The translations under genes and the position numbers were made by a program. The notes below the pieces were generated by a model that was not told the DNA's origin, ran no database searches, and worked only from the letters and a program-made list of their open reading frames with translations. A DNA stretch of 64,000 bases from Chrysomallon squamiferum (lineage: Eukaryota > Mollusca > Gastropoda > Neomphalida > Peltospiridae): the NCBI GenBank assembly GCA_012295275.1, contig CM022666.1:10321002-10385001 (forward strand), read 5' to 3'. Of this stretch, positions 1 to 14,300 are shown piece by piece. Each line of letters opens with the position of its first letter. Position 1 is the stretch's first letter.

Positions 1-784
1 GGTTTGATAGACATATATAAATAGATAAATACTTTGCTGTCAGTGTTTACAGTAGTATTGTAGCTCTACAGAGGTCTTCAAAGTGATAGCTTTGTGTAAT
101 CAAGCATGAACAGGTATTGAAAGGTACAATTGTCTTTGATATATGGAACTTGTCAACAGAAAATGTATCATATTCAGTACAATTGCCGTATATAAATATA
201 ATACAAAGTATGTCACTTGTTAAACAGGTTCAAAATATATAATATTTTGTTTTTAACTTGTAGATAATTTCTGTCAACACACTAATATATAACTGTCCTT
301 AATAAAATAATAATTAAATTTTTTAATTTAAAATTCTGTACCTTTTAAAAAAATAATGTTTGATGTTTTAGTTATTATCAAAGAACTGCTGTTTATTATG
401 AAAAAAGATTCCAGTGTTGCCATATCAAGTACATGATATACAAACACTGAATACACAGAAATCTTCAAACAGTCTGTGTTGGTTAGTTAAACACTGTCTG
501 ACAAACTAAATTTAGACCACAATATAATGTCCTGTTTAGAATCAAGAAACACAACTAAAAGTGTACATTTACAAAGGACACAATCTAAATATATTCTTTT
601 TTTTAAACTCTCTCTGTGTATGTGTGTATATGTGTGTGGGTGCATGGGTGTTCCATTTTTGTTCAGACTTATTTTGTTTATATGTCAGAAAAAATGTGCA
701 AGATGACTATAAACTAACAAAATTTGTTATGTGACTGAGGTTACCTCAAAGTGTGACTTTACAAGAGAATCCACCATTGCTTTA
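1..784. other. Presumed RhoGEF intron, unique sequence
   Basis: AT-rich with many stops in all frames; no splice-bounded coding segment seen. Probably part of the intron following the exon at 8253. Confidence 0.5.
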
Positions 785-2335
785 TTTTCACTGCTGTGTG
801 GTATTTACCTCTGAATAGTATTTGTCTCTCTGTATGGTATTCACCACTGTGTAATATTCACCACTGCATGATATTCACAAGTGTAGTATTTGTCTCTGTA
901 TGGTATTCACCACTGTGTAATATTCACCACTGCATGATATTCACAAGTGTAGTATTTACCTCTGTATGGTATTCACCACTGTGTAATATTCACCACTGCA
1001 TGATATTCACAAGTGTAGTATTTGTCTCTGTATGGTATTCACCACTGTACCACTGTGTAATATTCACCACTGCATGATATTCACAAGTGTAGTATTTGTC
1101 TCTGTATGGTATTCACCACTGTACCACTGTGTAATATTCACCACTGCATGATATTCACAAGTGTAGTATTTGTCTCTGTATGGTATTCACCACTGTACCA
1201 CTGTGTAATATTATTGTTCACCACTGCATGATATTCACAAGTGTAGTAGTTACCTCTGTATGGTATTCACCACTGTACCACTGTGTAATATTCACCACTG
1301 CATGATATTCACAAGTGTAGTATTTGTCTCTGTATGGTATTCACCACTGTACCACTGTGTAATATTCACCACTGCATGATATTCACAAGTGTAGTATTTG
1401 TCTCTGTATGGTATTCACCACTGTACCACTGTGTAATATTCACCACTGCATGATATTCACAAGTGTAGTAGTTACCTCTGTATGGTATTCACCACTGTAC
1501 CACTGTGTAATATTCACCACTGCATGATATTCACAAGTGTAGTATTTGTCTCTGTATGGTATTCACCACTGTACCACTGTGTAATATTCACCACTGCATG
1601 ATATTCACAAGTGTAGTATTTGTCTCTGTATGGTATTCACCACTGTACCACTGTGTAATATTCACCACTGCATGATATTCACAAGTGTAGTATTTGTCTC
1701 TGTATGGTATTCACCACTGTACCACTGTGTAATATTTACCACTGCATGATATTCACAAGTGTAGTATTTGTCTCTGTATGGTATTCACCACTGTGTAATA
1801 TTCACCACTGCATGATATTCACAAGTGTAGTATTTACCTCTGTATGGTATTCACAACTGCATGATATTCATGAGTGTAGTATTTATCTCTGTATGATATT
1901 CATGAGTGTAGTATTTACCTCTGTATGATATTCACCACTTTGTAATATTCACCACTGCATGATATTCATGAGTGTAGTATTTACCTCTGTATGGTATTCA
2001 CCACTGTACCACTGTGTAATATTCACCACTGCATGATATTCATGAGTGTAGTATTTACCTCTGTATGGTATTCACCACTGTGTAATATTCACCACTGCAT
2101 GATATTCACGAGTGTAGTATTTACCTCTGTATGGTATTCACCACTGTGTAATATTCACCACTGCATGATATTCACGAGTGTAGTATTTACCTCTGTATGG
2201 TATTCACCACTGTACCACTGTGTAATATTCACCACTGCATGATATTCACGAGTGTAGTATTTACCTCTGTATGGTATTCACCACTGTGTAATATTCACCA
2301 CTGCAAGTGTAGTATTTGTGTGGTATTCACCACTG
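785..2335. repeat. 66/74-bp minisatellite array
   Basis: About 22 tandem copies of a unit built from variants of TATTCACCACTG, GCATGATATTCAC and GTGTAGTATTT. Spacing between successive GTGTAGTATT anchors is 66 bp (for example 881 to 947 to 1013) or 74 bp (1013 to 1087), the difference being an extra ACCACTGT. Right-hand units (after about 1860) carry CATGAG or CACGAG instead of CACAAG, so subfamilies are ordered along the array. The 66-bp units keep a frame open, which produces spurious reading frames. Confidence 0.95.
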
Positions 2336-3577
2336 TGTGTACAGTTCTCACCATGTACATGCAATAGCTAAGTAACAGGCTCTCAGGTCAGTCACCATGT
2401 CACTTCATCGTATCCACACTTGCTTATTTTTACAGCTAATATTAAAATTATTTTTCTTGTGTCTGTTTACATGTGCAATAAAATTAAGTGAATATTAAAT
2501 ATTAAATAATGATAAAATACATTTTGAAAACAGAATGATCACACTGTCAGAACAGATAATAGCCACTTTAAGACTTCTTTTCCAGTGACTAACCTTTCAT
2601 AGTTTCTTCATTTACAGTTTAATAATCTATTTTCTACCTGTGTGATTTCTTCACCTAATTTTAGATGTTTGTACTCACAAACTCATGCATTATGTATTTC
2701 TAATTAATTAAAGAACTGAGGTATTAATGAAACTGTACTGAAGAAATCTTATTAAAGGTCAACATCTTCTATTTTTATTGTTATCAGTAAGTTAGTTTCC
2801 TTAACACAAGTATACGTAGTTTTTTTCATTTGGACAGAGGTTGTGTATGTGTATGTGTGTTGAAACCAATATTAAAAAGGTATACTAAACAAAAACAATC
2901 AAAGAGCATGAAATACAGTAGATGTTTTATTGCCCATGGGGAGGTATGCTGTATTTCATTATCTGATGGGTTTCTTTTGTACCAGATTAATTATCTTTTA
3001 TCTAAAATTCAGAGGGCCAAAACATTTTTCAGATTTTTGAATTTTTCACATTTTAGAATATAATGAAGTAACTTGAAGATGGGAGCCAAGTTTTAACAGA
3101 AATAATGTCACAAACAATAACTTGTACTTAGTTTCATACATAAATTTAAAATAAATTTGTGTACAAATTAAAATGTTTGTGTCCACTGGATAAAGTTAAA
3201 CTCAGTTGATGGAAAACTGTTTCATTTTCAGATTTCTAAACCGTGGAAAAGTGGATGCATCTCTCTATGGTTATAAAAAATATTACATTACATGAAATAT
3301 ACTTTTTCTCTTGAATTACTGATATGAAAAATGAGAACAAATAATAAAATTTCCAGTTTTTATTATAACTATATGTTAACATTGATTGCATGATTAACCA
3401 ACACTGTAAGTTGTGTTTTTGACAATTTTTGATAATACCTTAATCCAGTCTAGACCCTTGTATTAAGGTATGTTTGTGCATTTGTCTATGAATATGTGTA
3501 TATATGTATGTATAGTATTTGTACATTTGTATCTATATTTATGGGTATATTTATGAGGGTGTGTTCATATTTAAATA

Positions 3578-3581
<4 letters not shown>

Positions 3582-3627
<46 letters not shown>
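3582..3627. repeat. (GT)n microsatellite
   Basis: Uninterrupted dinucleotide run of about 23 units. Confidence 0.95.
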
Positions 3628-3629
<2 letters not shown>

Positions 3630-5403
3630 AGAAAACAATTAAGATACTATCATTAAACTTTAGCTGAGTAAGGAAGACATTTTTTTGTTTACCTGTTTTT
3701 AATATTGATGTTTACTCAAATGAAAATGTGATGATGTGGCAAATTACATCCTCAGTATCATCATTATTTGTTCTTTATTGACCTCTTAGTAGTTCTAAAC
3801 ACAGTAAACAGTTTTCTGACATGAAGCAAAAATATATATGATATTCATTTAATTTTATTTTAAAATCTATTTCAAAACATTAAATATTTTAGATTTTATT
3901 TAGTTAAAAACACAATTAAATAACATATGTTTGAGAATTTAGTTTTCAAATTTAGCAAATCTCCAAAAGCTAATTTTTAAAATCTATTTAGTTATGTATA
4001 TATATATATATATTTTTTTTGATTATTATGTACTAGTATATTTATAATTTAATATGTTTATTTAATTTTTTTCTTATAAACAAAATGTGAACACTGATCT
4101 GCTCTCACAGAGCTGGACAGTCTATATATGATTTGTGTAAACTAAGAAGTAACAGAAAGCCTATAAACAGATTATTTTAAATCTCACCTGTTTGTGAACA
4201 CAGAACATGCTCTATAAATCTGTTTAGACAACGATAATACTCTTAGGTAGAAAGTGTAGTTAGGAGAAAACTTGTTAATAATCCTGAGATACCTGCAAGT
4301 CACACACACTGAGATCTCTGCACACCACTGTTACAGGTTAATTTAAACTGGATTAACTACTGTAGTGTGTCTGTCTGTTAGTGGTCCTTATTATAGGTTA
4401 ACCATGACTTAAAATAGATTCAGTACAGAACAGTGTGTATTATTATAGGTTAGCTTAAAAACTGGATTCAGTTCAGCTGTATGTGTGTGTCAAAGTATTT
4501 TTCTGTAACTAAATGTGTGGCAGCAAAGGTTCAACCAGTCCGGTGTAGTGCAATGTAATTTTGAGTTACAGCCTATTAATGCAGTCCAGTGCATCAGTAG
4601 ATCAATTCCCCCATAAATATTTTGAAAACATCTGACTTTCTTGTCTGTACATTTTTGGGCTGAAATCAGTCAATAAAACATGTCCTTTGTGTTTCTGTGT
4701 GACCTGTCAATATCTTAATATTAATGAAATTATACCAAAACTACACACTTATTTTGCCAAGATTCAGCTAAAATCTCTGACACTGAACCCCAGTGCATAA
4801 CATATTACTGATCTGTGGAAGGTGGTTTATTTTATTCTATCAAAACTTGAATTTTTATAATTTTCCCTTGTTATCCTATGCTGCCACACAAATGATAACA
4901 GTAATCATGAGGTTTGTGAGCAGCAGGTTTCTTATTTCAAATTACTATTACAGAAAAACCCCACAAAGAAACCTCTGTAAATGTAATATTGATTGTGTAG
5001 ATATAAACATTTGTATTTTAAAAATCTGTTCAAGACATATTGCTAATACTGACTTTATATAAATCAGAAGAACTAACATAAATAATGGTAACAAATATAA
5101 TGTAATCTGGAGTTTGTAGTTTTATCAATGATTAAATACAGACAACAGACAGAATTGCAATAAAGGATAAGTTTAGAACTTACCTGGTTAACAGAACAGT
5201 GACATCACAGAGCTGTTAAACACTGTTTTAACCATGACTTAGTAACACAAAGTAATACACTATTCAAATATAGTTTTCATGTAAGTCTGCTTAATAAAAC
5301 ACATTTCAGTTTTTACCCTGCTACAAGTATAACATTGCTTTAATTTTAAACACAAATTAATCCATTTCCCAAATAATTTAGTTAAAAATTGTAATTTTAA
5401 GAG

Positions 5404-5437
<34 letters not shown>

Positions 5438-6639
5438 TTTTTTTTTTTTTGTAAATAATTATAGTTAAATTCTAAAAAGTTTAAGTGATTTCATCAAAAA
5501 AGATAAAATTTAAAATTTAAGTTTTGTTTAATGCTGGTTTGCTTTTACTATATTTCATGTCATAAATCCCTTGTTACCATGACACAAGTGAATGCTAGTT
5601 ACCTATCAACTAATAAAAGTGTAGTCCACATGTTCTCTAGAAGTATGCTCCAGTTAAAATGAGATAAAATTTAATTTACATTCACATTGACATCATGTGT
5701 ATGTGTCTGTGTCAGTGGCAAATAAAAGTGTAGCTGTCATTGTCTGACTGCAACATGCCACAGCATCTCTGTGTGTATTGTAAAACATGAACAAATTAGA
5801 AGAGAAGAGAAAAGAAAACATTTGTCAGTCTTCTTAATTTCTTCTTCAAACATGAGATGAACCTGAAGACATTACATTGGCTAATATTTACTTCAAAAAT
5901 GCAGGGTCTCTAACATGCCACCAATCAAACCACCTTGTTTCTCATTGGAGAGATATTCATTTCTTCTTTTAATCATGTAATGTTTTATCATTTTCTGAAT
6001 GAGTTTTAAATGATGTGAAGAGGTACATTGGCTGGATTATAATAAAGTCATTATTATCAGGTATTTATCACCTCTCTAAATACAAAACAATGTTTATTAT
6101 TTTTGTGCTGACTTGTAAAACCCTGATTTAAATAAAATGTTAATATTCTGAATTGCCATCTGAAATATTTGAAAAAAATTATGAAAATTAACAAGACAAA
6201 TATTTAAGAAATAAAACATTTACATAATTATGATTAATACACACAATACACTTGGAGAACCATGAAATGTTACTGTAGACCAGTTGCCTCGGGCACCACA
6301 TATCTTGGTATTAATATTAAGGTATACAAATTTATTGGCTATCAAATCAAGGTCTCCAGGCAATACTTAAATTTATAAACACTACTGATGTCAGATTACT
6401 TGTACTGGAGCTAGTAATAGAGTATGTACATGTGTGTGAGTGTATTTGTGTATGTGTGTTTTCTATACATGGAATAACCTGAATAGGATTTTATTAAAAT
6501 AAGGAATTAAGTTTATTTTTCATATTCATAATGTTAGTCATAAACTGTATATTCTGTTATTAAACAAAAATAAATGTTTAAAATGCATACTGTTTAAATT
6601 TATAACTTTATTTAAATCTATTTATTCTAAACTAAAAAC

Positions 6640-7080
6640 ATCAAAATACCATTCTATTTTAAACCACATACAATTTTAAACTGGACATTGTTTTATACTC
6701 ACCATATTTTAAACTGCATAGTTTAGACTATAGTTCAAATTGTGAACTGTAAACTATTTGAAACAGTAGTTTTCAACTGCAAACTATATTAAACTGTACC
6801 TTCTCTTACACCTTTTTCATCTGTATTAAACTGTTCACTACCTTAATCTACATTATTTTAAATATAAATTGTTTTGAAGTACAGTTTTAAACTTTATAGT
6901 CTATTAAACTCTACACTTTTAAACTGTTCACTTATTTTAAACTAACTGTACAGATTTAAATTAAATTGTTTTGAACAGTGAATTATTTTAACACTGTTTT
7001 AAATTATTCACACTAAATTGTAAACTAATTTTAACTATATTGTTTTAAACTACAAACTATTTTAAACTGAACACTCACTT
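6640..7080. repeat. Degenerate TTTTAAACTG repeat region
   Basis: Variants of TTTTAAACTG or TTTTAAACTA recur roughly every 15-25 bases with heavy drift, which suggests an old decayed minisatellite. Confidence 0.6.
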
Positions 7081-8252
7081 GTAGCTGCATGTTAAGTTTC
7101 ACTTCTTTATCTTACTCCCTGAGGCAAAATGCATCTAAGTTTTTCATGCATGTAATCTGAAACTGCATTTTTCACAAGAAATTGTGTGCAAGTTTGATTA
7201 AAAGTTGTGAAATTATTTATCAAAGTGAAATTTCCAGGGCTGCATAAACCAGGCTGTATATGGAAGCATGCAAAAAGAGCAAACAATTTCTGTATTCTCA
7301 TTAATGTGCACTTCATGAGAACCATGAACAACTGGTTTATTTACATTCAGAAATCAATTTGTATTGATCACAGATGTAACATTCATCATGTAGAGGTGTA
7401 CTGAAGCTCTTTCAGTAGACTAAGACTTTTAAATATAGCAATAGGAAAACACTTGCAAGAAATACAGATCAATCAATAGCTGCAGTCTGACTTGGAAAAG
7501 ATTCTGTGGTTATTGTTGTAATAGTGTGTGGAAGTCATACATGTATCCTGTATGTGCTTTGTTCTGATATCATGATCAAAGGAAGAATTCATTATTTGCT
7601 TCAAAACTTTAATATTTAATCATAATCAAACTTTTGAAGCAGATAATAAACAAGAAATCAAAATCTAGTATTTACAATATTAACTTCTGTATTGAGCAAT
7701 AATCACAAGATATTTAAGATACTATTTTATATACTGAAAACTGAAAATGAAATATTTTCATATTCTATCCAAACTCTGCATGGATATAATCAATAGTTCA
7801 AGTTGTTATTTTTGCTTAACCTCTTTCTTTTTTTAATTTCTTAATTATCATTATATTCTTACCTTTTTGTAAAATATTCTGTGTTGACACTTACATATAA
7901 ATTGTAATGTTTTATAACTATAACTACTGTTGTTTTCTATACCTATGTAGCAATTTAGATTTATTCAGTATAATAATTATTAAATAGATGAATACAGTAG
8001 TTTCTGGAGTTTAAGGTTTCACATATATTACAGTATTAATTATTTTACATAGTTTCAGTATATTTATTACTTCCAACATAGCATAATAATTCAAACAGAT
8101 ATATTCATACACAAAACTAATTACACACACAAATCAACATACATAATCTCCTATGGATCTGCATGTGTAACTCAAAAAAGGCTTAATATAAGCTAGATGA
8201 GGACTTGTTACAGATCAGTTACTGAACATGTAGAAACAACTGTTCCACTTAC

Positions 8253-8375
8253 CTCGGCTGTAGTCTGAAACGTTTCAAATTCTGTAACACGAATCTCTAT
8301 CTGTGCCAGACAGTCTCCTGTCTCCTGCATCTTCTCCTCCAACTCCTCCACACGACGACCAAGATTAAACTGAAT
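8253..8375 (-). CDS. MCF2L: RhoGEF common exon 8, last one found in window
   Basis: 123 nt, 41 codons, acceptor TCTTTTTAG, donor GAG|GTAAGT, ending in phase 0. It encodes IQFNLGRRVEELEEKMQE followed by TGDCLAQIEIRVTEFETFQ, coiled and acidic. I found no further exon in the 8.2 kb to its left, so the gene continues beyond the window. Confidence 0.9.
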
Positions 8376-11300
8376 CTAAAAAGATTTGTATTTCTTTTAA
8401 TTTTATTAAAATGTTTTATTTGTACTAAACAGATGAATACAGTAGTTAGTGGAGTTTAAGGTTTCACACATGTTACATATTAATTATTTCACAAAGATGA
8501 TAAAATAATCAATTGGATAATCAATTAAAAAAAAAGATGATGTATTAGAAATGATTATGATAATAACATTTTTACATTAGTTGTTATTTTTCTAAATGAA
8601 AGATGATAAAATTATCAGATTTTTTTAGTTGTTCTATGAATTATGTAAAGAAAATGTTAATGTTTATGTACAAATTACCATATTTTTAACAAATAAAATT
8701 ATATATTTTGTTACAGACAACAGAAACTATTCTATACCAATTGTTTGAAAAGTGTTTTCTTTTCAACGGACATGTAACAGAAGTGTCACCAGTGATTTAT
8801 TGTATATTTTAATTTACCTACATGAAAATAATTTTAAATAATAAAACAATCAGTGTCTTATTGCTAACTCAAAATCTTCCAAATTTCTAGCATACTTTTA
8901 CCTAATGTCCAAAACACTAAGTCCAACTACAACCCAAAACCAAAACCCTGACCTAAAATACTGACCCTAACACTTGATATTTTCAATTAAACATATTTTG
9001 TGTCATTAAATTATTTTTACTCTAGCTACTATTTCACTTGCTGTTGTTTTTTGAGGGGTGGGGTTATTACTAGTTTTCCAGTGGAACAAGAATTAAATTG
9101 TTTATGTGGTATGGAGTGAATAAATAATAAACTGACCAGCTTAAACTCTTCCTCAAATTGTCTCAGTTTCAGACACTGTCTTAGTTTCACTTCATGAGCT
9201 CGCCAGAATTCACAAAATTTCTTCTTTGTTTCATCCAGCTGAGCAAGAAGTCTGTAAAAGAATATTCAACATTCATTTATTTCTCATTAGATTTAAAACT
9301 TACAGAGAAATATAATCATAAATTATTTATGAATTCATATATATTTATATTTTATTAAATATATGTAATCAGTAATGTAAAACATTTTTTCTTTTAAAAT
9401 TAAGTGTGTGTGTTTGTACATACATACATACATACATAATTATACATAATTATATATAAAGATACATACACACAAAAAAAAAAGCCACACACATATGTAT
9501 TTATATATTATATATGTGTGAGTATGTGTTTGTGTCTGTGTATGTTTATCTGTCATCTGTCTGTCTGTCTGTATGTATAATACTATAATGTTGTATTATC
9601 AGGAACTCTCTTTTTATTTAAGTTTTCATCCAGTTGTTTCTGTTACTTATTTTAAGAAATGTAAATATCACCTTTCTAATTCAGCAACATGAATCATGTG
9701 TACCAATGGCACATCAGAATTATCTCCCTTGATACACTGTAATATTGTGTTGCCATGTTCAGTGGCACTGTTCAGATCATCATGAAGCTCCTTTCGCTCC
9801 TGAATGTGGCTCCTTATCAAAGCTTCTGTTCCTGGCACGTCATTGGGTAAATCTGCCTCTTCTAGTTTCTTCACTATTGCTGTTATTGTGGCCGAGATTG
9901 TATCAATGTTTGACTGAAATTTCTCTATAGCCTGAACAGTGAAATTTAATTATTTACATGTTTGTCTTCATAAAATGATTCACTTATTATTACACAAAGA
10001 TGAGAAAAAAATGAAAATAAAAATAATAAAATATATAATAATAATAAAACTAAAGTTTAAAAAAAAAATAATAAATAAAAACATTATTTTCTCTAATAAG
10101 GAATTTCTTTCTCTTAATCTCAGAGGCATAAAAATTATTTCTCAAATTAACACACACATATATATAAATGTTTTATAATTTAAAAAAACATGTTTAAAAA
10201 TAAAAGTTACATACTGCTCTGTTCTGTGTCCACTCATTTGGATCATAGTCAATGGCTCCACCCACATCATAAGTCAACTGACTTGGATCTACATAATCCA
10301 ACATGGCCACTGGAGAGTCACAGAGTATCACCTTATCAAAGTAAAAAACAGTAAGGATATTGTTGTAAGACAAGTTCAGAAAATAAGAAAAAGAAAATAA
10401 TTGTCAGAGTTTGGTTTATTTCTTAAAAGTAACTTTAGATTAAAATAGAATGTAATCAAAACAAAGAATTCCAGAAAAATATGAATCTCTCTTTTTCTCA
10501 AACACACAAAACAAAAAATTAAAAAAAGAACACATAAAACCCAACACATCCACAATAATGTAGTTATATTAAATGCAAAATATGCAAAAGTATGTAAGGA
10601 ATGTTTTTCAGCAGTTAATATATATACTATGTGAAACAAAATTAAAATTTTCAGTAAATGTCAATATGAGATGTTGATTGTTTATATTTACAAGGTCCAC
10701 AGAGCCAAATTAAAAAGTATCATTATTATAAATTGTTTTAACTAAAAACATAAAAAAATCCCAGTGAAATGAAATAAAATAATGAATTCATTTAAGAATG
10801 ATTGACAATTTTCACCCTTTTTTAACTGAAATTATCACTGGTACTCAGTCTTTCAGGTTAAATTATACATTTATGTCACAAAATAAAAAATATATCTGCA
10901 AGTTATTTTTATTACTATATTTTGTAATTAATTTTTTTTTTAATTTTAATTTTAATCATTCAAATTTTTTAATGTGTATTTATTTTTTGTATATGGACTG
11001 TTATATTTAAATAAATGTATTAGTTCGATATTACACTACAGTGATACCTTGAATTACGAGTTTAATTCATTCCGTGATCAAGCTCATATCTCAATTTGCT
11101 CGTATATCAAATCAATTTTCCAAACTGAAATTAACTACCATTAATCTGTTCCAGACTGCTATTTTTTTTTTTTTTTTTTTTTTGTTACCTGTTTTTAAAT
11201 AAGAAAAATGTATTTATAAATGACAAATATTGAATAAAAACAAATAAAAGAAAATGTAAAGAAATAAATTGGTTTAGTAAAGTGTATTTATCTTGGAGAT

Positions 11301-14300
11301 TTGACAAATTATATTAACTCCTTTGGCTGGAGTTATAACCTTTATCAACTCCTTCAGCTTCAGTAGGTACATACTGAAAGTACTATGCCTAGCCAAGTTG
11401 ACCATATGCACATCTCACTCATGTTTTTCTATAATTCAAGATTTAATTCATTGGACATCATCCACTTCTTCTTCTCAGTACTGTCCTTAGTACTCACTTT
11501 CTTAGGATCCATGATCAGAAAAATTTTTTTTGGCAAAATACTTCAAAAAATGCGAGCACAAGACAACAGAGATGAATCTGCAGTGAGGTAACCATGTGAA
11601 GTAAACGAGTGAGCTGTCTGGTTGGTATGTTGTTTGTTGCACTAACAATCTGAAGCTCACTCGTAACTCAGATTTTGGCTTGCAACTCAAAGCAAAACAT
11701 CACCCAGGTGACTGCTCATAACTCAAAAAAAATTGTATGTCACGGTACCACTATAGTTTATTTCACAATTACAGTTAACATACAATTACTACTGTGTACT
11801 CAATCTTTCAGGTTAAGTTATACATTTATGTCATAAAAGAAAATATTTGCTACTTATTCTTATTACTATTTTTTTAATTAAAAAAGATTTGATAATTTTT
11901 ATTATTATTAAATATTTTAATTTTAAATTTAATTTTTTTTTTTTTAATACTTAAATACAAAGTATATTTATGTTATTTGAAAATGAAAATTGTGTTATTT
12001 TCATTATGTCTGATTAATCTTATTAGAACAAATGTTTGTGTGTGTATTTTGTATGTGTGTATGTGTTTAACATATATTTATTGTAGAATGCATAATAAAT
12101 TTTAATATACATTTGTGTATATATTGCCAGCAGTAAATAAAACATAGAAAATGTTTCAGTCTTAAGAGTTCATTTGATACGAAAGCTAACAACATAAATA
12201 CGTTTTTAATAATTGTCTGCTGTTACATTTTGGCTGATTAGTTTCCTGACCCAGTATGCTTCATTTTGATACCTCATTCATCCGTTTATATCTCAGTTAC
12301 ATCTAAAAATAAATGTGCTGACAGTTTCACTCAGGAAATAACAGTGTTCATAAAACTTCTCTAAAAGACACCTTAGGATTCATTTCTATCAGTTTTCTCT
12401 ATGGATCAAAGAGATATAGTAGATATAAATATATTTTTCACAAAATATCCAAAATTGAATATTTTTGTGTAACTCCACTATTTTAATGCTCAATATTTGC
12501 ATATTTAGGACCTGTTTGATGTGATGGGTCACATTTAGTTATATCAGAATTATCTACTAGAAAGTATATTATTGATTTTCTTTGCAAACTGAAAATTCTG
12601 ACATACAGCCACTGCTGTTATACCTCTCTAAGGAATCCTTGTCAGATTTTGAAAGTCACTAAGATATACTCAAATACACTGAGGAATGTTATGTTCTATT
12701 TTAAAATAGATGAACACGTGTATTACATATTACCTGTTTATTTTGTATTTTAAAACTGTTATTGAAATTTTTATTTATTATGTGTATATTTTGTGTGTGT
12801 GCATATTTAAATAAATGTATTAGTTTTGTGTAATACTAGTTTGTTTTACAATTAGAGTTAATTTACAGTTAACATACAATTACAGCCAATATACAAGTTG
12901 AGTTATAGTCAGTCACTTTACAGTTAATATGTAACTTATAATAATAACTTACCATTACAGAGTAACTCACAATAATATTTTACTTTGCAGTGTAGTTCAC
13001 AACAATAATCAGTTTACAATTACAATCAATTTATAGTTACAGTTATAATTTTCAATTACAAATTAAACTAACCTTTACATATTTATTTTATAATTACAAT
13101 TTTACAAAGTAACAGTTTAAAATGTGGTGTTACATTTAATGTACAATTTATGTTTTGGTGCAGATTAGTCCAGTTACAATGAAATCAGTTAAATAAAATA
13201 TTGACTTACAATTTATGTTTAATGCTTACAGTGTAATTTACCTCAATACTACTGTTTAACTTTTATTACAGTTACAATAAAAGTTACAATTTAACTGACA
13301 GTAAAAATTCACTTAATGTTTAACTGGAATTTATAATTTCTTGATTAAAGTTTAACTTACAGTATAAAACACATTTAATTAACTTACAGTTCACAGTTGT
13401 TGTTTTTTTAAATTAATTTATGTTTCACAATTGTTTTAACAATTCATAATTAATTTACAGTTAACTTAATTTATAGTTCATAATTAGTTTACATTTCAGT
13501 AATTAACAGTTCACAAATCAGAAACTGTATTTATCTGACTATATATGTTTCAGATTATTGCTATCCTGTATTAAAATAAATAAATCTTTATTTTTGGCCA
13601 AGATACTGTACAATAATTTAAGCCATCTAAGACTGTATAGAATGACACTGACTGCAGTGAACTGTTCTGTTAGGATAATTTGGCAGCAGAAGACACTGAT
13701 ATGATAAAACTGATTGTCTAAACAAAGAAGACACTGATATGATAAAACTGATTGTCTAAACAAAGAAGACACTGATATGGTAAAACTGATTGTCTAAACA
13801 AAGAAGACACTGATATGATAAAACTGATTGTCTAAACAAAGAAGACACTAGACAGGATTTGTGTTAAACCAGAAATCAATGGTTGGCCATTACACAATAA
13901 ATAATGAGTCACTGTGCATGAGTGAATTAGAAATGTAAATATCCCTTCTGATTAATTAAACAACATTATCAGCTTGTGCAAAAAGTACTTATTTGTATTT
14001 CAAAATATTTTCTTATTATGAAGTTCATGTAATGCTGTCATGAAACAGACACTGTAATTAATATCAAAGAAGTAATTTTTAATGTTTACGCAGTAATGCT
14101 AGCATGAAAAGAATGTTATGAACTGAAAAGAAGATTCTATTATTCAAACTGATTCACCTGTGTCTGTTTAATAAATTGCGTATTTGAATGATGCTATATT
14201 ACCGTTATCTGGTTCTATGTAAACATTAAAATAAATAAATAAATAAAAATTTTACTAAAAAAACTATAATATTAAAATTGAATATTTATGTTAATGACAT

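Larger units (their letters stand above)
2340..8252. other. Presumed RhoGEF intron with scattered simple repeats
   Basis: No coding segment could be supported. It contains (GT)n near 3582-3627, a TA run near 3997, (ATT)n then a T run at 5408-5451, and a degenerate TTTTAAACTG-rich stretch at 6640-7080. Some donor-like sequences (for example near 4187 and 5180 on minus) border segments without usable reading frames or homology. Confidence 0.5.

Noticed and set aside
796-2242. Open frames encoding repeated MIFTSVVF/VWYSPLCNIHHC-type peptides
   Set aside because: They follow a 66-bp tandem repeat whose length is a multiple of three; the 74-bp units break them. No splice or start context.
4160-5200. 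Donor-like sequences on minus as further RhoGEF exons
   Set aside because: The bordered segments have stops in all frames or encode nothing like the next MCF2L block.
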